Source: Cheiracanthium punctorium (taxonomy: Eukaryota > Arthropoda > Arachnida > Araneae > Cheiracanthiidae). From it: 64,000 nt of DNA. Made by a program: the position numbers and the translations under genes. Within the stretch, counting starts at the first letter, position 1, and the number at the start of each line of letters is the position of its first letter. The notes under the pieces are model-generated. The model was not told the DNA's origin. It saw nothing but the letters and a program-made list of their open reading frames with translations, and made no database searches. Positions 63,013 through 64,000 of the stretch are shown here, piece after piece. The stretch is from the NCBI GenBank assembly GCA_038373885.1, contig JAWZYV010013141.1, positions 496,001-560,000 on the forward strand, in the 5' to 3' direction.

Positions 63013-64000
63013 GCATTAACTATTATTTTTTCGAGTCCTGCAAATCCACAATAAGCAGTTGAGGTTAACGGTGAGGTTTGGACTGCTGAACTAGTAAACT
63101 TGTTGGCAGGCTTAAACTTGTTGGCTAAAGGCAGTGATCAGAATGTTTTTAGATTGTTGATTTTTCCAGAACTGTTTCGAATAATGAACTTCCTCTCCAT
63201 AGGAAAAACGTGTTAACTTAAGTTTAGGATCAGTAGCGGATCCAGGGGGCTTCAGCCCCACAAAAAGATATTGCTAAATGGTAACATTCTGCTTCATTAT
63301 ACATTTTAAATAGCTAAAATGATCATATTTAATAACTTAGCCCCTCCCAGAAGCATGTACATTAGTTTAGACTAAAATTTTGATTTACAGTGCATTTTAA
63401 TTAGGCGAAAAAAGCTTTTTTTTAAATTTAGCCCCCCCCCCCCCCAAAAAAAAAAAAAAAAAAAATCTGGATCCGCCACTGTTTAGAATTGCGTGGATTC
63501 TCTATCTGATGTTGCTAAATCCATTTTGGTACAGTTTGAGGTGGCGAGAAGGATGGATTATTATTACGTACATATATATAAATAAAGTATCGAAGTTTTA
63601 GATGACACAGTTTTAAATGAATCAAATATAATATAACTTCGTGTAAAGATCAGACGATTACATGTGCAAAATTCTGAGCTAAACGGCACAGAATTCGCGG
63701 TACTCTCAGCATTCTGCATAATATTTGCGCACCTGTTATTAACAGAGAAGCAATAAGAACAAAGAATTGCAATAGCAGTTACTTACCTTCACAGTTGCGC
63801 TCCAGAGGTTGTGATGCAGCAGTTCCTGCTGACGCAGATCACCATCAACTTTGAACCTATTGACTTCTTGGGCAGGAGACAATAAGTTCGGAATATCAGC
63901 TGATCCATCAAAGGAAGATGCATCGATAGTGGAATGTCTTGGACTAGATTCGGCTGAATTTGAAAAGTCTTCAGATATGCTAGGTGCCAGTCGAGAAGCT
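18765..64000 (-). CDS. Lrrk: LRRK (Roco family leucine-rich-repeat kinase), 28 coding exons, N-terminus outside window
   Basis: This encodes a large multidomain GTPase-kinase of the Roco/LRRK family; such proteins act on endolysosomal membranes and the cytoskeleton. In protein order I see a Ser-rich linker, LRRs, a ROC GTPase (P-loop GIEGIGKTSL, switch II DFGGQ, G4 THYD), COR, a Cys/Ser-rich linker, a kinase (LGRGAFGFV, VAMK, IIYRDLKSEN, LADYGISR, GFMAPE), WD40-like repeats and a short tail. Splice junctions join in phase at every border except at two points, in the exons ending at 42482 and 18961, where one base is out. Protostomes generally carry one LRRK, usually grouped with vertebrate LRRK1, although several stretches here (YARMKLMIVG, YFPSGFWSRL, VVDHID-like) also read like LRRK2. 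I therefore use the neutral name. Introns at 19335-20759, 28560-29527, 29783-30545, 33053-33969, 34084-34260, 41759-42481, 43014-43722, 43818-44724, 44855-45418, 47873-48186, 48355-49958 (apart from the palindrome at 49028), 50080-51550 and 51847-53505 hold nothing I recognise except AT-rich sequence, simple repeats and the elements listed separately. Confidence 0.93.
18961..19334 (-). CDS. Lrrk: LRRK exon: last propeller blades, with an early stop that may be a one-base deletion
   Basis: VTAMASVGSDLYIGTTWGCI, IPYIATVGKGYRNLIGRYAS and MYLLLWRADNW lie in one frame, which then meets TAG at 18991-18993. With one extra G in the GGG at 19002-19004 the frame would read WGFGLAWLSTLTEEE to a donor A|gtaatc in phase 1, which joins the short exon downstream. 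Alternatively the protein truly ends RADNWASG. Confidence 0.85.
20051..20290 (+). mobile_element. tRNA-derived SINE, family S1
   Basis: GCCCCACCACGGCTGAGTGG and ATAAGGCACTCA form the tRNA-like head with an A box. Downstream are AACAGTCTGGAGTTTCGG, CTCCAGATGTAACGTAATAT and the CACCTTAGAAAGACCAAGG tail. It lies in an LRRK intron, opposite to the gene. Confidence 0.75.
20760..20879 (-). CDS. Lrrk: LRRK exon: WD40-like propeller
   Basis: CVVYQWDTANRTILHKLDCS is a WD-type strand (VYQWDT). The acceptor is actag, the donor AGT C|gtaagt, phase 1. Confidence 0.9.
20937..21245. repeat. Tandem duplication, 165-bp period, two units
   Basis: Units starting at 20937 and 21102 share TAAAATATTTATTTTACTTC through CTCTTGTCTTTCAG with few differences. 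Intronic, no coding content. Confidence 0.9.
21488..21666 (-). CDS. Lrrk: LRRK exon: WD40-like propeller
   Basis: CELWCGQTQGKISIYSATDS (LWxGxxxGxIxIY blade pattern) and VYQLVGGFAEKPIVWSYVYP. Phase 2 in, phase 1 out. Confidence 0.92.
21817..21929. mobile_element. 113-bp palindromic MITE, TACCC...AGCACA terminus, ACGT-core arms
   Basis: Nearly a single inverted repeat: TACCCGAGTAGCACAACTAG at the left, TACCCTAGTAGCACAATTAG read on the other strand from the right. The middle repeats ACGT five times within AACGTTT-like contexts. It has no coding capacity. Its termini resemble the elements ending at 53887 and 57857. Confidence 0.8.
22103..24260 (-). pseudogene. Decayed hAT transposon with ZBED/SCAND3-like transposase remnants
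   Basis: The minus strand carries a BED-like N-terminal piece (FSMDRHFKQLHSDFSSKYP, preceded by IPQANEIPCLGTAKCEDD) and a C-terminal piece (VMPFALMQELATKVNNPL; NFPNFFTDRLSDSVAGLD). These resemble the hAT-derived ZBED/GTF2IRD2-like transposases. Stops and frameshifts break the link between them. CAGGGGTGGGCAACCTCTTT at 22103 looks like a hAT terminus, but the partner end near 24.2 kb is not clear. Confidence 0.6.
24458..24742 (-). CDS. Lrrk: LRRK exon: WD40-like propeller
   Basis: Contains VSAIRSMCTLPGQNGVAMAT and GGQLWLCCTESQ, with a charged loop (TPENEDKPSDPLVKDSD) between strands. Phase 2 at both ends. Confidence 0.9.
25972..26066 (-). CDS. Lrrk: LRRK exon: WD40-like propeller
   Basis: Encodes VTCLCVVGDDLWLGDSKARI, the V-x-C-x..G..LWxG pattern typical of LRRK propeller blades. 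The donor AA|gtaagt is phase 2. Confidence 0.87.
26771..27289 (+). mobile_element. 5'-truncated non-LTR retrotransposon (Jockey/I-like) 3' end
   Basis: A perfect 11-bp target duplication CTTTAGGAGCT at 26771-26781 and 27279-27289 brackets 497 bp. An unbroken frame from 26786 to TGA at 27053-27055 reads TRLRIGHTRLNHKHLLLGEP then ECPHCHTDLTIRHLLTSC, the Cys/His end of a LINE ORF2. The 3' end is AATAAACACCAACCAACCAA, a tail style common in arthropod LINEs. Transcription opposes LRRK. Confidence 0.88.
27500..27608. repeat. Compound microsatellite (AC)n(AT)n(GT)n
   Basis: An AC run, then about 30 AT units, then a GT run: a long self-complementary simple repeat. Copy number here is likely to be assembly-uncertain. 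Confidence 0.95.
27825..27925 (-). CDS. Lrrk: LRRK exon: WD40-like propeller, blade 1
   Basis: 34 codons: DDQWELWFSRLGKQMDILT then CCQKSWLEYK. Phase 1 in, phase 0 out. Assignment to the propeller is by position after the kinase. Confidence 0.85.
28128..28326 (-). CDS. Lrrk: LRRK exon: end of kinase, start of propeller
   Basis: LDLMTLCWSQQPKDRPSASQ is the conserved end of a kinase domain (CWxxxPxxRPxxxQ). After it come ELTHLIDVASLHD and AVLSACVTALPP, leading into the WD40-like region. Phase 1 out. Confidence 0.95.
28437..28559 (-). CDS. Lrrk: LRRK exon: kinase helix F region
   Basis: 41 codons: VDCFSFGMFMYELITLHQPF, with the DxxSFG motif of kinase helix F. The donor is AGG|gtttgt, a weaker match at +3. 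Confidence 0.94.
29528..29782 (-). CDS. Lrrk: LRRK exon: catalytic loop, DYG, activation segment
   Basis: 85 codons. HIIYRDLKSENVLVW is the catalytic loop (YRD instead of HRD), ETKLADYGISR the DYG metal-binding motif that LRRKs have in place of DFG, and GFGGTEGFMAPEIMR the activation segment ending in APE. All residues needed for catalysis are present. Confidence 0.97.
30546..30797 (-). CDS. Lrrk: LRRK exon: kinase N-lobe, helix C to hinge
   Basis: 84 codons. ARQELNILLALRHQNIVPLV contains the helix-C Glu, followed by VCTKPLALVLQLAPMGALDS, the hinge. Phase 0 at both ends. Confidence 0.95.
31640..31905 (+). repeat. Interspersed repeat with TGTCTGTCTG and CTCCGAAACGG motifs
   Basis: CTATATAAATAAAGCAATCT, then TTTGTCTGTCTGTCTGTGTA, TCGCGTAGCTCCGAAACGGG and TAGACCTACCAAATTTTGTA. 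Repeats of this style are common in arthropod genomes; I cannot name the class. A related start (CTATATAGTTGTGCTAATCC) occurs near 59840. Confidence 0.5.
32612..32769. mobile_element. 142-bp hAT-type MITE with 8-bp TSD
   Basis: CAGGGGCGG at the left and CCGCTCCTT at the right (inverted), bracketed by TTTGTAAC (the flanking match extends to ten bases, TTTTGTAACC). GC-rich against an AT-rich intron. Confidence 0.75.
32960..33052 (-). CDS. Lrrk: LRRK exon: kinase catalytic lysine
   Basis: 31 codons with EVAMKMLQPVDPG; the Lys of VAMK is the ATP-anchoring residue of the VAIK motif. Phase 0 at both ends. Confidence 0.93.
33970..34083 (-). CDS. Lrrk: LRRK exon: kinase glycine loop
   Basis: 38 codons: VFVDLGERYLIPPDSVRRGK then MLGRGAFGFVFKANI. 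The GxGxxG loop is intact (GRGAFG). Phase 0 at both ends. Confidence 0.95.
34261..34459 (-). CDS. Lrrk: LRRK exon: linker, CPxH and pre-kinase strand
   Basis: YSFMVEECILTAYEQRSLQC then PLHGNQSLLQIAPDS. The QIAPDS element immediately before the kinase corresponds to QIAPDL in LRRK2. Phase 2 in, phase 0 out at TCT|gtaagt. Confidence 0.93.
34800..35124. other. LRRK intron sequence, nothing recognised
   Basis: A 67-codon plus-strand frame at 34877 has no recognised similarity. No element boundaries are visible. Confidence 0.4.
35125..35355. mobile_element. TIR element with CTCCATTCACCAAA ends
   Basis: The left end CTCCATTCACCAAACATTAA then ATCTGTGAGTTAA mirrors the right end, which read backwards gives TTCACCAAATGCCATGATTC then TGTGAGT. 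About 230 bp, non-coding. Target duplication not resolved. Confidence 0.6.
35529..36127. mobile_element. piggyBac-like MITE, type 3
   Basis: TTAA-flanked, 591 bp. The ends are CCGTAAGCAGCCGCG and the inverse of CGCACCTGCTTACTGG. Sub-terminal GGGGTAAATCTTACCC and GGGGTGAGATTTACCCC are related palindromes at opposite ends. No transposase. Confidence 0.75.
36356..36916. mobile_element. hAT-like MITE with CAGGGTRTCTACC ends
   Basis: CAGGGTATCTACC at the left, GGTAGACACCCTG at the right. Near the right end a roughly 53-bp unit (TTTCCGGACCCATTWTCCAA) is repeated in tandem. The AATTAACA / GATTAACA flanks could be a diverged 8-bp duplication. Minus-strand frames of 88-167 codons across it have no recognised similarity. 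Confidence 0.65.
37290..37593 (-). CDS. Lrrk: LRRK exon: COR-kinase linker, CxxC and Ser-rich insert
   Basis: IVPCTQCVVAHLKEE carries a CxxC pair. The remainder is Ser/Asn/Gly-rich and probably disordered, with SHDSDSGVGPDSNSSR at the end. This insert separates the CxxC from the CPLH of the next exon. Phase 1 in, phase 2 out. Confidence 0.88.
37742..39689 (+). pseudogene. Tc1/mariner-like transposon with broken transposase and a nested insertion
   Basis: TA-flanked. The inverted ends share AGTGGCCAAAATTGTGGAAA. Transposase fragments on plus include SVIWSDDTKISMFGS, WGCMTSKGVGRI and, after an insertion at about 38850-39130, EWPGNSRDLNPIENLWKGL, in different frames. The DDE domain is therefore dead. 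The inserted piece contains a GAAGGGGCT-repeat motif and splits the transposase just after FQDNQAFIF. Confidence 0.85.
40354..40696. repeat. Tandem duplication, 171-bp period, two units
   Basis: Units starting at 40354 and 40525 begin GAAAAGTACTAAAACAAAGT and differ at a few positions only. Intronic. Confidence 0.92.
40969..41758 (-). CDS. Lrrk: LRRK exon: COR-B, the largest exon
   Basis: 263 codons, one unbroken frame. It begins VPVRSRVWAMRKSYGN and contains LLMSYFPSGFWSRLMTRMLA, the most conserved COR-B sequence, and VAVDHIDTLLEDWYP near its end. The donor GAA G|gtaagg is phase 1. Confidence 0.96.
42482..42679 (-). CDS. Lrrk: LRRK exon: COR-A/B with a one-base frame break
   Basis: Reads GIMKIDDLKHVFKSSQFAPS to IIPSLLPSEEQL in the expected frame, then runs into a TGA. 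One base over, the remaining codons read RAGFPGCDVR up to a consensus donor CGG|gtaagt, in phase with the next exon (VPVRSRVWAMR). The exon is 198 nt where phase continuity needs 197. So one extra base lies near 42511-42516, an indel or assembly error. Confidence 0.85.
42891..43013 (-). CDS. Lrrk: LRRK exon: COR-A core
   Basis: GILLHYEDATLKDLYFLDPQ followed by WLCDMLAHVVTI: the hallmark COR segment (LxHF/YxD...LxxLYFLxPxWLC). Phase 1 at both ends. Confidence 0.95.
43723..43817 (-). CDS. Lrrk: LRRK exon: COR-A
   Basis: Short exon, 31 full codons, with QEMMQRYNIAFRDISELNQA then TTFLHENG. The LHExG motif at the end precedes LLHY in the next exon, the standard COR layout. Confidence 0.9.
44725..44854 (-). 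CDS. Lrrk: LRRK exon: COR start
   Basis: KERLLEQKIPATYLALEDVV corresponds to the conserved start of COR in Roco proteins (LIPxxYxxLE). The donor AG|gtagat is phase 2. Confidence 0.9.
45419..45668 (-). CDS. Lrrk: LRRK exon: ROC G4 motif and C-terminal ROC
   Basis: Starts ARAPNAPVIIIGTHYDLVKE; THYD is the G4 (TKxD-like) motif conserved in Roco proteins. Later EISCKTRHNIKLL probably covers the G5 region. The donor CCA G|gtcagt is phase 1. Confidence 0.94.
46022..46143. repeat. Hairpin-forming inverted repeat
   Basis: CCTAGGCATTGATGCAA at 46078-46094 and its exact complement at 46099-46115 enclose GGAG. The half-site GCAAGGAGTTGCATC also occurs about 60 bp upstream (46030). Outer GGCACAGTGC and GGCATTGTGC extend the symmetry. 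Confidence 0.8.
46664..47192 (-). mobile_element. TA-target MITE, copy b, uninterrupted
   Basis: 525 bp between TA dinucleotides. On the minus strand it matches the element at 13887-14608 along its whole length, for example GCATGATTTGTACTT and GTCCAAGTGAATTTGGC, and lacks the SINE. Confidence 0.8.
47750..47872 (-). CDS. Lrrk: LRRK exon: ROC middle, followed by a GC donor
   Basis: 41 codons, KEYYATHQYFLSKRSLYLVV and onward. The Arg in SKRSLY aligns with LRRK2 R1441. The exon ends ATT CAG and the intron begins gcaagt: a GC donor with otherwise perfect consensus. The frame to the next exon is continuous (VNIQ|ARAPNAPVIIIGTHYD). Confidence 0.95.
48187..48354 (-). CDS. Lrrk: LRRK exon: ROC switch regions
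   Basis: 56 codons, phase 0 at both ends. STVGVDVGDWMY covers the switch I/G2 area and VVFRTWDFGGQ is the G3 motif DxxG at the very end of the exon. A Gln follows the two Gly, as in classic Ras-like G3 (DxxGQ). Confidence 0.95.
49028..49088. repeat. TGCATGCA/CATT simple-repeat palindrome
   Basis: TGCATGCATGCATTCATTCA on one side and the complementary series on the other, with a short AT-rich spacer between. Confidence 0.8.
49959..50079 (-). CDS. Lrrk: LRRK exon: ROC GTPase start, P-loop
   Basis: Encodes YARMKLMIVGIEGIGKTSLL; the Walker A / G1 motif GxxGxGKT is intact, so nucleotide binding should be possible. The acceptor is gtctag, the donor GAA|gtaaat, phase 0. Confidence 0.95.
51551..51846 (-). 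CDS. Lrrk: LRRK exon: last LRRs and LRR-ROC linker
   Basis: LRR units LSMLDVSNNKISEVP and LSVLNLSGNVEICHLPPEMG lead into LLSKLWNLNTRMCNL. A helix (VIGYLKSILEE) precedes the GTPase, as in LRRK2. The donor is GA|gttagt, phase 2. Confidence 0.93.
53506..53726 (-). CDS. Lrrk: LRRK exon: LRR with acidic insert
   Basis: The acceptor ttccacag is followed by an in-phase junction (G|GA). It contains LDNLRTLILADNELDRL, then an acidic segment EDDFEEEDSKSSESFEAID not typical of an LRR. The donor AAG|gtgagt is phase 0. The intron before it is 8.9 kb and full of nested transposons. Confidence 0.9.
55105..55633. repeat. Two roughly 220-bp direct repeats, 302-bp spacing, inside the hAT element
   Basis: Units at 55105-55326 and 55407-55633 share GGGGAGCTTCGTATGACC, CTGGGCCTGTAAGATTAAAA and TTCCGAGATATACGTTAATT. 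Not coding in any frame I checked. Confidence 0.85.
55730..55922. mobile_element. 177-bp hAT-type MITE with perfect 8-bp TSD, nested
   Basis: CAGAGGCGTAGCCAAGG at the left and TGGCTACGCCCCTG at the right (inverted). The duplication GCCGGCCT lies at 55730-55737 and 55915-55922. It contains long G and C tracts. It sits inside the 2.5-kb hAT element. A further lone terminus TCCTGGCTACGCCACTG is at about 56142-56158. Confidence 0.85.
56889..57055. repeat. Tandem repeat, about 75-85-bp unit, TCGACTCTGAGTCGA core
   Basis: Units begin AGATTCGAAAA and contain AATTAAATGAAACATCCTTT and CGACTCTGAGTCGATAGAAG; two full units plus the start of a third. They lie in the right arm of the hAT element. Confidence 0.85.
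57478..57665 (+). mobile_element. SINE with tRNA-Cys-like head, family S3
   Basis: GGCGGAATGGATAGCGTGCT holds an A box, CTCGACTGCAAAGCC resembles a tRNA-Cys anticodon arm (GCA), and GGGCCCGGATTCTATCCC is a degenerate B box. The body ends in GGCGCCCCGTG and a T-rich stretch. B-box degeneracy argues against a functional tRNA gene. Confidence 0.6.
57857..59437. mobile_element. Element B: 1.58-kb TIR element with GTCAC/GTGAC-rich arms
   Basis: The ends CCCCTAATAGCACAACAGT and TGTGCTATTAGGGG are inverted repeats. The right arm (about 59150-59437) has around 18 GTCAC or GTGAC pentamers; the left arm has several more. The central 1 kb is AT-rich without a gene. It interrupts the right terminus of element A (GCTGTG / CTGTCTGGGTA). 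Confidence 0.7.
59449..60949. other. LRRK intron, unclassified repeat-like sequence
   Basis: 59840-60700 has the style of the repeat at 31640 (CTATATAGTTGTGCTAATCC; GTGCGATCGGCTTGAAAATT). A Tigger-like half-end follows at 60719 (ACAGTAGAACTTCTCGAATT). No coding frame recognised. Confidence 0.4.
60950..61170 (+). mobile_element. tRNA-derived SINE, family S1
   Basis: TCGCCCTACCATGGAACGAG and CGGTTAAGGCACTGAGC form the head; TTCTCCAGATGTAATGTGAA and GTAGGCAGATGCCCTTCGTG follow. Fourth S1 member in the window. Confidence 0.72.
61216..61640. repeat. Degenerate tandem repeat, about 125-bp period
   Basis: About three to four diverged units, each with TTGAGCCGTTTTTACGTGAT-like and AATCTTGAAAAAGTCTAATG-like segments. 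AT-rich, non-coding. Confidence 0.6.
61676..61892. mobile_element. piggyBac-like MITE, type 1, copy b
   Basis: TTAA-flanked, 209 bp, CCTGTTCAGGTCTGAAG at the left and GGGTCTGAGAGGG at the right. Internal similarity to 144-352, including TTTTTGTG...TCAATTGTGGA versus TTTTTGTG...TTAATTGTGGA. Confidence 0.65.
62611..62953 (-). CDS. Lrrk: LRRK exon: leucine-rich repeats, first visible block
   Basis: The acceptor aatccag precedes ATC GTG GAA; the donor is TCC G|gtaagt (phase 1). It carries LRR consensus segments, for example LAALTLAHNAYDIVPP, LARLNMSYNRLTEMG and LKHLDLSHNHIKTW, followed by a Thr/Ser/Lys-rich stretch (KTKSSGTSTSG). Confidence 0.92.
62979..63010. repeat. (AT)n microsatellite next to an LRRK acceptor
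   Basis: About 16 AT units, roughly 25 bp upstream (in gene sense) of the LRRK acceptor at 62954, so replication slippage there could affect splicing. Confidence 0.9.
63223..63489. mobile_element. 251-bp hAT-type MITE with near-perfect TSD
   Basis: CAGTAGCGGATCCAGGGGG at the left and CTGGATCCGCCACTG at the right. The flanks TTTAGGAT and TTTAGAAT match at 7 of 8 positions. Contains a C tract and an A tract near the right end. Confidence 0.82.
63787..64000 (-). CDS. Lrrk: LRRK exon: Ser-rich linker before the LRRs (5' end beyond window)
   Basis: Open to the window edge. It ends GTG AAG|gtaagt in phase 0. It encodes 71 residues, Ser/Asp-rich first (SISEDFSNSAESSPRHSTID), then LRQQELLHHNLWSATVK, which leads into the LRR segment. 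Where the exon starts is unknown. Confidence 0.75.

Noticed and set aside
18765..64000. LRRK as a pseudogene because of two frame breaks
   Set aside because: Twenty-six other exons are intact, with consensus splice sites, in-phase junctions and every catalytic residue; two single-base errors fit assembly noise better than decay.

Overview
The window is AT-rich, intron-rich metazoan genomic DNA. It most likely comes from an arthropod, and I lean towards an arachnid such as a spider. The evidence is spliceosomal exons with GT-AG borders, two animal-type genes (macoilin and a Roco-family LRRK kinase), and a dense load of short terminal-inverted-repeat transposons, tRNA-derived SINEs and a 5'-truncated LINE. 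I cannot name the species from sequence alone.

Layout. At the left edge, on the plus strand, are the last two coding exons of macoilin (430-1530), followed by a long AT-rich 3' region. From about 4.4 to 18.7 kb I find no host gene, only transposon remains. From 18.8 kb to the right edge, on the minus strand, lies most of one large gene: a leucine-rich-repeat kinase (LRRK/Roco protein) of which I resolve 28 coding exons (about 1,946 codons). In protein order it has a Ser-rich linker, LRRs, a ROC GTPase, COR, a Cys-containing and Ser-rich linker, a kinase with YRD and DYG motifs, WD40-like repeats and a short acidic tail. Its N-terminus lies beyond base 64000. The two genes are arranged tail to tail.

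Mobile DNA fills the introns and the intergenic space: piggyBac-like MITEs with TTAA targets, hAT-type MITEs with 8-bp target duplications, TA-target mariner-type MITEs, a dead Tc1-like transposase, a dead hAT/ZBED-like transposase, SINEs and a LINE 3' end. The 8.9-kb intron at 53.7-62.6 kb is a nest of elements inside elements.

The points most worth a second look are these. (1) A set of elements shares a TACCC...AGCACA-like terminus, but the sub-terminal arms of each are built by repeating a different short palindrome (ACGT, AAGCTT or GTCAC/GTGAC). (2) Two single-base frame breaks sit in an otherwise intact LRRK gene and are probably assembly errors. (3) A GC-AG intron lies in the ROC domain. 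(4) A CxxC...CPxH motif in the COR-kinase linker is split by a Ser-rich insert.
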